A stretch of DNA of 10,859 bases from JBBRSC01 sp038245795 (GCA_038245795.1 JBBRSC010000100.1:1-10859); one strand, 5' to 3'; shown: positions 1 through 6,114, counted from the first letter of the stretch. The notes: generated by a model from the letters alone, not told the origin. Made by a program: numbers and translations.

Positions 1-1
1 C

Positions 2-994
2 GTGATCTCGGCGTCGATCGATGAGGTCATGGGCCGCCGAAAGTCTCGATATCACCCCCAATCGCTCGACCGGGTCATGGCTGATCTCCGGACCCGCAGC
101 GGCCGCTACGCCGTCGTCGGCGTGCCGTGCTTCGTGACGGCCACGCATCATCTCCGCCGCCAGGATCCCGCGCTCGCCGAACGGATCGTCTTCACGGTGG
201 CGCTGGTCTGTGGCCATCTGAAATCCGCCAGGTTCTCCGACTACCTGGCGTGGCATTCCGCCATCCGGCCAGGCGCCCTCGACGAGATCGACTATCGCCA
301 CAAGGTTGAGGATCGGCCCGCCAACCGCTACGCCATCAGCGTCCGATCTGGTGATCAGTCCTCGGTGCGGGGCGTCGAAACGATCCCCATGTCGGACTGG
401 GGAATCGGGTTGTTCAAGCTCGGCGCCTGCGATGTCTGCGATGACGTCGTCGGCGAAACCGCAGATCTGAGTTGCGGCGACGCCTGGCTGCCCCCGTTCA
501 TGTCGGATTGGCGAGGCGACAACCTCGTGATCACTCGATCGGAGCTCGCCGAACAGATCGTGGCGGACGGCCAATCGAGCGGACAGCTGGAACTGATCGA
601 TTGGACCGTAGAACAGGCTGCGGCATCGCAAGCCTCGGGACTGCGTCATCGGCGGGAGGGGTTAGCAGTGCGCTTGGCAGCCCGACAGCGCGACGGCCGC
701 TGGGCGCCGAGCAAACGGGTCGCACCTGACCACGTGGCGCTCCGCTCGGACTACGGATCGATGATCCAACTCCGCGAACAGATCGCGCTGACGAGCCACG
801 CCGCCTTCGCCCGCGCCGTTGCTCACGATGACCTCGGGGCGTTCGACGTCGAGATGCGGCCCCTGGTGTCGAGGTATCACGGGTCCCGCTCGAAGACCGC
901 TGTGCGGAGCTGGGGTGCTCGGGTATTGCATCGCACACCTCCGTGGCTCGAACGGTCGATACGGCGCCTCACCGGCGGCCGGAGGTTCTCATGA
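2..994 (+). CDS. Coenzyme F420 hydrogenase/dehydrogenase beta-subunit-like protein, 5'-truncated
   Basis: This is the C-terminal 330 residues or so of an FrhB/FdhB-type iron-sulfur flavoprotein. Family members pass electrons between iron-sulfur centres, flavin and often F420; homologues in polysaccharide loci have no firmly known substrate. Seen directly (numbering from base 2): GVPCF at 40-44, LVCGH at 68-72, and GACDVCDD at 142-149 followed by ADLSCGDAW, which match the cysteine-bearing motifs of the family (Cys43, 70, 143, 146, 158). The N-terminal ferredoxin-like part expected in full-length members is absent, so the gene almost certainly begins before the window and the GTG at base 2 is probably an internal valine codon. 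Its TGA overlaps the ATG of the pyruvyl transferase gene by 4 bases, so the two are co-transcribed and probably act on the same glycan. The redox role is inferred from family only. Confidence 0.86.
   Translation: MISASIDEVMGRRKSRYHPQSLDRVMADLRTRSGRYAVVGVPCFVTATHHLRRQDPALAERIVFTVALVCGHLKSARFSDYLAWHSAIRPGALDEIDYRHKVEDRPANRYAISVRSGDQSSVRGVETIPMSDWGIGLFKLGACDVCDDVVGETADLSCGDAWLPPFMSDWRGDNLVITRSELAEQIVADGQSSGQLELIDWTVEQAAASQASGLRHRREGLAVRLAARQRDGRWAPSKRVAPDHVALRSDYGSMIQLREQIALTSHAAFARAVAHDDLGAFDVEMRPLVSRYHGSRSKTAVRSWGARVLHRTPPWLERSIRRLTGGRRFS
981..985 (+). promoter_or_regulatory. Ribosome binding site (GGAGG) fixing the pyruvyl transferase start
   Basis: GGAGG lies 5 bases before the ATG at 991. 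It supports that start over an in-frame ATG at 943, which has no such motif and would overlap the upstream gene by about 50 bases. Confidence 0.75.
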
Positions 995-2076
995 GAGACG
1001 GTCCGCGGATAGTGCTGTCCACCATCCATGCCAGCGACAACTACGGGTCGGTGTTGCAGGCGTCGTGTCTGGCGAGAGCGCTCGACCGTTACGGAACCGT
1101 GCGCGTGCTCGACCACCGACCGGCGGTCCTCAACGTCGGGTATCTGCAGGACAGCCTTCCGTACCAGCCGTTGCGTCGGCGCTTCAATCCAGACGTTGCC
1201 GCCTTCGCCCGCAAACACCGCCGAATGCTCGCCAGCCAACGGGTGCTGTTGCCGCTGACTCCACGGGTGCGCGGCCGCGTGTCCGGTCGCCACTACGAGG
1301 GCATCGATGTCGCCGTGGTTGGTAGTGACGAGGTGTGGTCGGATCTGTGGGGCAATCAGGATCAGTTCTTCCTGGCTCAGGCACCCGAGACGGTTCGGCG
1401 CATCGGCTACGCAGTATCCGTTGGTCGGTCGGAGCAGTTCCCTGAGGCTGGACGTCACGGGGCGATCAATCGCTTCGACACGGTGCTCGTTCGAGATCGC
1501 CGGACCGCCGCACTCTGCGAGTCAGCAGGGAGGCTGGCCGATGCGACTGTCGCCGATCCGGTGTTGCTGGCCAACCCCGCGTGGCTGACCGAGATCGCTG
1601 CCAGCCATGAAGATGTCCGCCCGACCGGTCCGTACACGCTGATCTATCTGGAGAGCTGCCGAGGAGACGATCGGATCGGCGCCGCGATCTCGACGGCCGA
1701 TGCGCCCACGCAGGTCGTGAGCGTCGGCTTCCCGTCTCCGGGAGCAGTGTCCCGTATCGATGCCGACACCTCTGAGTTCGTGTCGCTCGTGGCGGGCGCG
1801 GAGTTGGTGATCACCAACATGTTCCACGGGGTGCTGACGTCACTGGCGCTGGCGCGTCCCGTCGCAGTTCTCGATCACCCGTCCAAGCGAGCCAAGGTCA
1901 CCGACCTCCTCGACGCCGTCGGAGCCGACGGCACCTGGAGCGGCAGTAGTTCCGAGATCAGTGGTGAGCGCGCCGGCCATGCGCCGCTGCGGCTGGTCAC
2001 CTCATGCAACCGGATTGAGGAGTTCCGCACGCACTCACGCGTCGCGCTTGCCAGCGCCTTCGCCAGCGTCAGCTGA
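991..2076 (+). CDS. Polysaccharide pyruvyl transferase family protein
   Basis: This 361-residue protein belongs to the PS_pyruv_trans family (PF04230), which transfers pyruvate from phosphoenolpyruvate onto sugars as a ketal in exopolysaccharides and cell-wall polymers. Visible family motifs are NYGSVLQA at 17-24 near the N-terminus, VVGSDEVW at 109-116, VADPVLL at 187-193, and TNMFHGVLTSLALARPV at 275-291, whose histidine-containing loop is the most conserved part of the family. Length is normal. The start at 991 gives a 4-base ATGA overlap with the preceding iron-sulfur gene and a GGAGG site 5 bases upstream. The 3' end overlaps the convergent glycosyltransferase gene by 8 bases. Pairing with an FrhB-like gene is common in polysaccharide loci. 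The acceptor sugar cannot be read from the sequence. It may act on the same glycan as the nearby glycosyltransferases, but it is on the opposite strand and need not belong to the peptide cluster. Confidence 0.93.
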   Translation: MRDGPRIVLSTIHASDNYGSVLQASCLARALDRYGTVRVLDHRPAVLNVGYLQDSLPYQPLRRRFNPDVAAFARKHRRMLASQRVLLPLTPRVRGRVSGRHYEGIDVAVVGSDEVWSDLWGNQDQFFLAQAPETVRRIGYAVSVGRSEQFPEAGRHGAINRFDTVLVRDRRTAALCESAGRLADATVADPVLLANPAWLTEIAASHEDVRPTGPYTLIYLESCRGDDRIGAAISTADAPTQVVSVGFPSPGAVSRIDADTSEFVSLVAGAELVITNMFHGVLTSLALARPVAVLDHPSKRAKVTDLLDAVGADGTWSGSSSEISGERAGHAPLRLVTSCNRIEEFRTHSRVALASAFASVS

Positions 2077-2087
2077 CGCGCATGGCG
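2061..2087. terminator. Palindrome at the convergent gene ends, candidate bidirectional terminator
   Basis: A perfect 14-base palindrome (GCGTCAGCTGACGC, 2066-2079) covers the stop codons of both convergent genes. It extends to an outer CGCCA/TGGCG pair at 2061-2065 and 2083-2087 with a 3-base bulge. The RNA from either strand could fold into a hairpin. There is no T-run on either side, so a classic intrinsic terminator is not shown. Confidence 0.35.
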
Positions 2088-2908
2088 GAGCGCTGCGACG
2101 GGCGCACGATCCAACGGACCCGTTCCCACGCCAGGGTCCTGAGCACCCGGAATCCGTCGCGGAATGTTCGCAGGTTGCTGTCGCCGTGCAGTCGTCGTGC
2201 CTCTGCACTGGGTACCTCGACGACCGACAGACCAGCGAGCGCGGCCCGCACGTTCACGAGCGTCTCGATCTCGAAGCCGTCAGCGTCCAGATGCAACCGT
2301 TCGAGCGATCCTCGCCAGAACGCCATGTATCCGTAGCAGAGGTCGCTGTGTTCGCGTCCGTAGAGGATGGCGAAACTTCGTCCCAGGAAATCGTTTCCGA
2401 ACTTTCGAAGTGGGGTGATGTCCGCGCTCCGGCCACCCTCCATGAACCGCGATCCGGTCACGATGTCGGCGCCCGCCACCAGTGCGTCGATGTAACGCGG
2501 AATCTCGAGCGGCGACATCGACCCGTCGGCGTCGAGCATCACGATGATCTGCCCAGTGGCTGCCGTGAAACCCGCCCGGAGCGCATCGCCCTTGCCCGTT
2601 CCGGGTTGATGAACGATCCGAACCTCTGGACGCAGGGCGCGTGCCACCTCGGCGGTGCCGTCAGTGCTGTTGCCGTCGACGAGCAATACCTCCGCAATCC
2701 CCGGCGGAAGCTGGGGCAGGATGTAGCTGAGATTGAGTGCTTCGTTCCGGGCGGGAATGATCACGCTGACCGTCACCTCGATGGGCTCGCCACGGGTACC
2801 GGTGAGACGCCAGACTCGATCCGGTTGCGGTTGAGCCGGGACCGAGTGGTGCATCGGTGCTGACCGGACGGGCTGATCTGATGTTCTCTCGGTGTCCGTT
2901 GATGTCAT
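2069..2908 (-). CDS. Family 2 glycosyltransferase, polyprenyl-phosphate sugar synthase (DPM1) type
   Basis: This 279-residue GT2 enzyme most resembles dolichol/polyprenyl-phosphate glycosyltransferases, which move a sugar from a nucleotide donor onto a lipid phosphate at the inner face of the membrane. Seen: the entry motif VSVIIPARNE at 47-56, VDGNSTDGT at 77-85, the metal-binding DADGS at 126-130, GSRF at 152-155, DLCYGYMAF at 189-197 and GFEIETL at 211-217. The last two are typical of the DPM1-like branch. The first 45 residues are polar and unlike the family. No transmembrane segment follows the catalytic domain, so it would be peripheral. Its ATG overlaps the stop of the nucleotidyltransferase gene by 4 bases, with AAGGA 7 bases upstream of the start. 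It is the last gene of the precursor-led operon. The donor and acceptor are unknown; it could instead make an undecaprenyl-linked sugar for the neighbouring glycan locus. Confidence 0.9.
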   Translation of the reverse strand: MTSTDTERTSDQPVRSAPMHHSVPAQPQPDRVWRLTGTRGEPIEVTVSVIIPARNEALNLSYILPQLPPGIAEVLLVDGNSTDGTAEVARALRPEVRIVHQPGTGKGDALRAGFTAATGQIIVMLDADGSMSPLEIPRYIDALVAGADIVTGSRFMEGGRSADITPLRKFGNDFLGRSFAILYGREHSDLCYGYMAFWRGSLERLHLDADGFEIETLVNVRAALAGLSVVEVPSAEARRLHGDSNLRTFRDGFRVLRTLAWERVRWIVRPSQRSAMRVS

Positions 2909-3903
2909 GGGAGGGTCCTTGTGGTGTTGGCCGTCGGCGTGGGAGCGTCGAAGGTCGTGAGGTCGATGACGTCCTCGCAGCTGATCGCTCGATGGAGCCG
3001 GCGGGTTTCTGCCATGGCAGCGCCGAGCTCACCGAAGCGTTGGCGGTAGGTCGAGATGCGTCGCGCAGTCGAATCCTGCTGACCCGTGACGGCCGCAAGG
3101 TTGCCAGGATGGAGCTGCACCAGGCGTTTGGCGAGGCGGGCCCGTTCGAGGTGCTGTCGTTGAAGGGACACGGCCACCAGGCTCATTGCGTGGTCCCGAG
3201 CGACGGTGACGTTGGCCATCCAGCTGATGTCCCGGACGGGGAATCCGAGTTCTTGTCGCACGTCGGAGGCCTCGGCGACAGCGGAGAAGGAGGAGCGGAA
3301 CAGCCCCCGACATCCCAACTGGTCGGCGAGCCGATCAGCCTCCCGCCACATAACAGCCGGGGTGATCGCAAGTGCGCGTACGAAATCAGCATGCGCCCGC
3401 ACGTCGCTCAGCCCGGCTTGAGCGAGGTGGATCGCCACATGGAGCTCCCGGCAACCAGCACCCGAGATGAAGATTTCTGAGTTGGCAACCGCCAGGGAGG
3501 TCCTCCGACTCCGGAACACCGACCACACCTCGCGATGGGAGGCACCGACAGCTTTCAAGGAATCGTGCACATCGATCGCCAACGATCCCGCAGGGCCGAC
3601 CCACGTCGTGGCGGTCGGCTCGGTGCACACTCGGCGGTACCCCTCAGCGCGGAGCAGCCTGGCGAGCGCACCCAGGCGCCACCGCGGCACCAGGATGTCA
3701 AGGTCTCTGGGAACGGCAGTGCGGTCCAGCCAGGCGTCGTGACCGAGCCCTTTGAGCACCACGTGGTCGATGCCATGGTGGTTGAGTCGACGGGTCCAGC
3801 TCACGACTTGCGCCTCGTAGCGGAGCCGTGCGAGATCGCCCGGCTCGAGGATCTCGGCGAGTGGGGCATGGGGCGGCTCGTGGACGAGGACGGTTGGGCT
3901 CAT
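2905..3903 (-). CDS. NTP_transf_5 nucleotidyltransferase, lasso-cluster N type
   Basis: This 332-residue protein matches the nucleotidyltransferase family PF14907, often found in RiPP clusters, notably lasso clusters that also hold an HPr-kinase-like gene. The active site of the fold is visible: VLKG at 49-52, the metal-binding RDLDILV at 66-72 (Asp67, Asp69) and a third acidic strand IDVHDSL at 110-116 (Asp111). The later part is helical and shows no known motif. From memory, the homologue in the pseudomycoidin cluster was reported to add hexose to the phosphorylated lasso peptide, so the family name may mislead about the reaction. Both ends overlap neighbours by 4 bases (ATGA), placing it firmly between the two GT2 genes downstream of the precursor. 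A weak GGAAAG lies 6 bases before the ATG. Role inferred here: tailoring of the phosphorylated peptide. Substrate unproven. Confidence 0.86.
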   Translation of the reverse strand: MSPTVLVHEPPHAPLAEILEPGDLARLRYEAQVVSWTRRLNHHGIDHVVLKGLGHDAWLDRTAVPRDLDILVPRWRLGALARLLRAEGYRRVCTEPTATTWVGPAGSLAIDVHDSLKAVGASHREVWSVFRSRRTSLAVANSEIFISGAGCRELHVAIHLAQAGLSDVRAHADFVRALAITPAVMWREADRLADQLGCRGLFRSSFSAVAEASDVRQELGFPVRDISWMANVTVARDHAMSLVAVSLQRQHLERARLAKRLVQLHPGNLAAVTGQQDSTARRISTYRQRFGELGAAMAETRRLHRAISCEDVIDLTTFDAPTPTANTTRTLP

Positions 3904-4928
3904 GGTGTGTGCTTTCCAATCAGTGACAAGTTGCCGCGGACGTAGCCGGCGGTCGTGACGGCCAGACCGACGGCGATCATCCCGGCTCGGGCAACGCCGG
4001 CGCGTCGCGGCGGCGCAGCTTCGCTGGGTGTGGCAGCTTCGCTGGGTGTGGCAGCTTTGCGGAGTTCACGAACGATCGACCGCCCGAGAACGCGAAGGTG
4101 GTCATGTTCGGCCTGGAGTGGTTCATCACTCTCGGACTTGGCCCAGGAGTTCACGACTGACTTGCTCAGCCCCTCGCCCCAGCATCGGCGAACGAAGTAG
4201 AGGATCGTGCCACGTTCGGCGGGGACATGGTGCTGGACTGGACCGTCTCCGACGAGCACGCAGTGGCCGAGCCCGTTGGCGATGACTCGCAACCCGAGCT
4301 CGGTCTCTTCGCACCCCAACGGAGTGGTTCCCACTCGTCCGAGGCCGTGCCGGAATCCGCCAGCGGCGTTCAACACCGATCGACGGAACGCCATGTTGGC
4401 GCCGATCGGATTGCGCACGACCCCGGTGCGTTGACCCGTGTAGCTGCAACCGACGACCCAATCGAACTCAGCGGGGAACCAATCAGGCCGCCCCGAAGCC
4501 CAGTCGGCCCGGACGAGCCCACCGGTTCCGGCGACCTCTCGATCGTTGAACGGTGCGAGCAACTCGGCCAGCCAGTGGGCCTCTGGCACTGCGTCGTCAT
4601 CCAGGAAGACCACGATCTCGCAGACAGCGGCGCTCGAACCGGTGTTTCGGGCGCCTGACAGGCCTTGCAACTCGTCATTGGCAATGACACGGGAGCGACA
4701 GGGCAACTCGTCGGAGAGCGCCGCAAGAATGATGAGGAGATCTGGGTGGTGATCCACGACGATGACCATCTCGTCGTCGGCGCCGAGCTGGCACGCAGCG
4801 GCTCGCATTGCTGCCGTCATGAGGCCGAGTCGACGTTCGGTATAGGTGCAGATGACGACGGTGGCGGTCGGCCGGTGAGCCGCAGAGGGCGGCTCGAATG
4901 ATGTGGGAGCGGAGAGCGTGAGAGTCAT
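3900..4928 (-). CDS. Family 2 glycosyltransferase with C-terminal hydrophobic segment
   Basis: A 342-residue inverting GT2 enzyme of GT-A fold. Seen: VVICTY at 24-29, VVDHHPD at 57-63, GLSGARNTG at 89-97, the donor/metal site FLDDDAVP at 108-115, GANMAFRR at 176-183, and the catalytic-base region GCEETELG at 205-212 (normally an ED/EE acidic pair), followed by RCWGEGLSK at 248-256. The arrangement resembles GT2 members annotated as glucosyl-dolichyl-phosphate glucuronosyltransferases, though the name cannot be proved. After a linker with a duplicated AATPSE unit (292-303), residues 310-330 are hydrophobic and may anchor it to the membrane. It is the first gene after the precursor, 79 bases downstream and beyond a hairpin, and overlaps the nucleotidyltransferase gene by 4 bases. 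No clear Shine-Dalgarno is seen. It either decorates the lasso peptide or belongs to the polysaccharide locus; position favours a link with the peptide. Confidence 0.9.
   Translation of the reverse strand: MTLTLSAPTSFEPPSAAHRPTATVVICTYTERRLGLMTAAMRAAACQLGADDEMVIVVDHHPDLLIILAALSDELPCRSRVIANDELQGLSGARNTGSSAAVCEIVVFLDDDAVPEAHWLAELLAPFNDREVAGTGGLVRADWASGRPDWFPAEFDWVVGCSYTGQRTGVVRNPIGANMAFRRSVLNAAGGFRHGLGRVGTTPLGCEETELGLRVIANGLGHCVLVGDGPVQHHVPAERGTILYFVRRCWGEGLSKSVVNSWAKSESDEPLQAEHDHLRVLGRSIVRELRKAATPSEAATPSEAAPPRRAGVARAGMIAVGLAVTTAGYVRGNLSLIGKHTP
4015..4057. repeat. 18-base tandem duplication inside the GT2 gene
   Basis: Two exact 18-base copies (4015-4032 and 4033-4050, beginning GCAGCTTCGCTG) are followed by 7 bases of a third. 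The repeat is in frame and gives AATPSE twice in the linker before the hydrophobic segment. It looks like slippage in a flexible linker. Confidence 0.9.
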
Positions 4929-4970
4929 GTGGAGTGCAGCCTGTATCCGTTGGGGCGTGGCGAGGGCCGT

Positions 4971-5000
4971 CGGGCGCAGCGTGCGGACACGCTGCGCCCG
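4971..5000 (-). terminator. Perfect 13-bp hairpin directly after the precursor gene
   Basis: CGGGCGCAGCGTG (4971-4983) and its exact complement CACGCTGCGCCCG (4988-5000) flank a 4-base loop. The stem starts 7 bases beyond the precursor stop and has 11 G/C pairs out of 13. There is no T-run after it on the minus strand, so it is better read as an attenuator or mRNA 3'-end stabiliser than as a full terminator. Such hairpins behind RiPP precursors commonly let the precursor be made in excess over the enzymes downstream; that role is inferred. Confidence 0.65.
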
Positions 5001-5007
5001 AACACCA

Positions 5008-5151
5008 TCAGATGGCGACGATCGAGCCGACGATCGGAATGTTCGCCGAGTAGACGTCTGCGTTCGGGCCGACCTTGTTGAAGGCCAGGGTGAGCTCGTG
5101 AACCGATCCCAGCATGGTGATGGCAGGGGCCGAATAGGACAGTTTTTCCAT
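5008..5151 (-). CDS. Lasso peptide precursor (A)
   Basis: This 47-residue peptide starts MEKLSYSAPA and fits the lasso leader pattern YxxPxLxxxGxxxxxT exactly in spacing: Tyr6, Pro9, Ile11 (in place of Leu), Gly15, Thr21. The core should begin after TLA: FNKVGPNAD (24-32) places Asp at ring position 9, allowing an isopeptide bond between the Phe24 amine and the Asp32 side chain. A 15-residue tail follows (VYSANIPI, then VGSIVAI at 41-47), with Tyr34 as a possible steric plug. There is no cysteine, so it would be a class II lasso. Cleavage after Leu22 would put Asp at position 10, a ring size I do not know for this class. AAGGAG lies 10 bases before the ATG. The gene is divergent from the kinase and leads an operon of sugar-related genes. 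Leader binding is by B1, cleavage by B2 and closure by the cyclase, all encoded in the window. Confidence 0.87.
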   Translation of the reverse strand: MEKLSYSAPAITMLGSVHELTLAFNKVGPNADVYSANIPIVGSIVAI

Positions 5152-5161
5152 TGGGGTATTG

Positions 5162-5167
5162 CTCCTT
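5162..5167 (-). promoter_or_regulatory. Strong ribosome binding site (AAGGAG) of the precursor
   Basis: AAGGAG on the minus strand ends 10 bases before the ATG at 5151. It is the clearest Shine-Dalgarno in the peptide cluster, as expected for a precursor made in excess. It also argues against the longer in-frame start at 5262. Confidence 0.7.
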
Positions 5168-5179
5168 GTGTGAGGGTGC

Positions 5180-6097
5180 ATGCATGATGTGCCGATGCAG
5201 AGATCCAAACAAGACCCTGGGGTTGAATGCACAGTGAACGAGACGTATTCCGGCGCTCTCATGTGTGCTTACGGGTTGAACTTCGTGGGAATTGGCTCAC
5301 AAGGTGGAGGGCGAGGCCCGACGGGTTGTGAGGAAGTTCACGTCTCGGTCTCTCTCGCTGGTCGGGCCGAGAGCCTTGAGTCGTGCGGGCAGGGGGACCC
5401 GGGCTCGGTCCGCTTCAGTGCTGACGATGCGTCACTCATGATGCCTGAGGGCCTGATGACGGTCCGTCGTGTTCCGAGATATGAGATTCAGTTCGATCTC
5501 ACATCGAGTCTTAATTCCGAAGCATTTGTCCATCCATATCTCGCGTTTCCGGGTGCTCTTATTCAGCATTGGATTGGCAATACATCATTCCATGCGGGGT
5601 GTATTCGATCGCAGGCCCGCGCTCTCGGGGTGATTGGCGAGAAGGCCGCGGGCAAGAGCACGACGATGGTTGCCGCAGCGTGTCGTGGAGTAGAGGTTGT
5701 GACCGACGATCTTCTCGTGGTGGAGGGGCGCACGGCGCTCGCTGGCCCACGTTGTATCGATCTCCGGGCAGAATCGGCCGCACGGTGGGGAGGCCGCGCG
5801 CTCGGTGTGGTTGGTGCTCGTGAGCGATTTCGGATCGATCTTCCGCCGGTGGCGGATCGAACACCACTGGCTGGTTTCGTCAGGTTGGGTTGGGGCGAGG
5901 AGCTGAGCGTGACTCGACTTGGTTTCTCAGAGGTGATTCCGCTGCTCTTTGATGCTTGCGCCCTCGGGCTCGGGCCAGCGAGGCCCGACCATTTCATGGA
6001 GTTGGGCGACCTGCCGGTCTGGCAGGTGAATCGTCCACAGGACCTGTCCTCGATGGATGACACTCTCGATGCGCTGCTCCAACTGTTGGAGCAGTGA
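5180..6097 (+). CDS. HPr-kinase-like lasso peptide kinase (K)
   Basis: A protein of up to 305 residues related to the C-terminal kinase domain of HPr kinase/phosphorylase and to kinases of paeninodin-type lasso clusters, which phosphorylate a serine of the peptide. Seen (numbering from 5180): CAYGLNF at 29-35, like the N-terminal start of such kinases; FHAG at 137-140; Walker A GEKAAGKST at 153-161; and TDDLLVV at 175-181, the paired aspartates expected in the active site. The start is uncertain: ATG 5180 has GAGGG only 3 bases upstream, and ATG 5195 and GTG 5234 are alternatives. Only 28 bases separate 5180 from the divergent precursor start. Part of the gene (5461-5580) is 47% GC by hand count, visibly lower than its neighbours, hinting at separate origin. 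Known kinases of this type target a C-terminal serine, which the precursor here lacks; candidates are Ser35 and Ser43. Confidence 0.86.
   Translation: MHDVPMQRSKQDPGVECTVNETYSGALMCAYGLNFVGIGSQGGGRGPTGCEEVHVSVSLAGRAESLESCGQGDPGSVRFSADDASLMMPEGLMTVRRVPRYEIQFDLTSSLNSEAFVHPYLAFPGALIQHWIGNTSFHAGCIRSQARALGVIGEKAAGKSTTMVAAACRGVEVVTDDLLVVEGRTALAGPRCIDLRAESAARWGGRALGVVGARERFRIDLPPVADRTPLAGFVRLGWGEELSVTRLGFSEVIPLLFDACALGLGPARPDHFMELGDLPVWQVNRPQDLSSMDDTLDALLQLLEQ
6074..6094. terminator. Perfect inverted repeat at the end of the kinase gene
   Basis: CTGCTCCAAC (6074-6083) and GTTGGAGCAG (6085-6094) are exact complements around one base and end immediately before the kinase TGA. The convergent cyclase gene ends 17 bases beyond the kinase stop. 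A bidirectional terminator is plausible, but no T-run is seen, and the repeat also encodes LLQLLEQ, so it could be chance. Confidence 0.35.
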
Positions 6098-6114
6098 CAC
6101 GGTGGTTCTGTCGG

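Noticed and set aside
943..990. Earlier start for the pyruvyl transferase
   Set aside because: It would overlap the upstream gene by about 50 bases, lacks a ribosome site, and the added residues are not part of the family fold; GGAGG points to 991.
877..1458. 193-residue minus-strand frame across the iron-sulfur/pyruvyl transferase junction
   Set aside because: It crosses two coupled plus-strand genes and shows no known motif.
1961..2863. 300-residue plus-strand frame
   Set aside because: It is antisense to the well-supported GT2 gene, has no recognisable domain, and long antisense frames are expected in GC-rich DNA.
2857..3480. 207-residue plus-strand frame opposite the nucleotidyltransferase
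   Set aside because: Antisense shadow; the minus-strand gene carries conserved active-site motifs and overlaps that fit an operon.
4015..4057. CRISPR-like or regulatory repeat
   Set aside because: Only two tandem copies with no spacers, in frame within a coding linker.
4929..5007. Possible second precursor between hairpin and precursor stop
   Set aside because: No open frame with a lasso leader pattern; the space is taken by the hairpin and a short untranslated stretch.
5152..5262. Longer in-frame start for the precursor (84 residues from 5262)
   Set aside because: The extension overlaps the kinase gene on the other strand, contains unrelated residues, and ignores the AAGGAG site and the ATG placed just before the lasso leader pattern.
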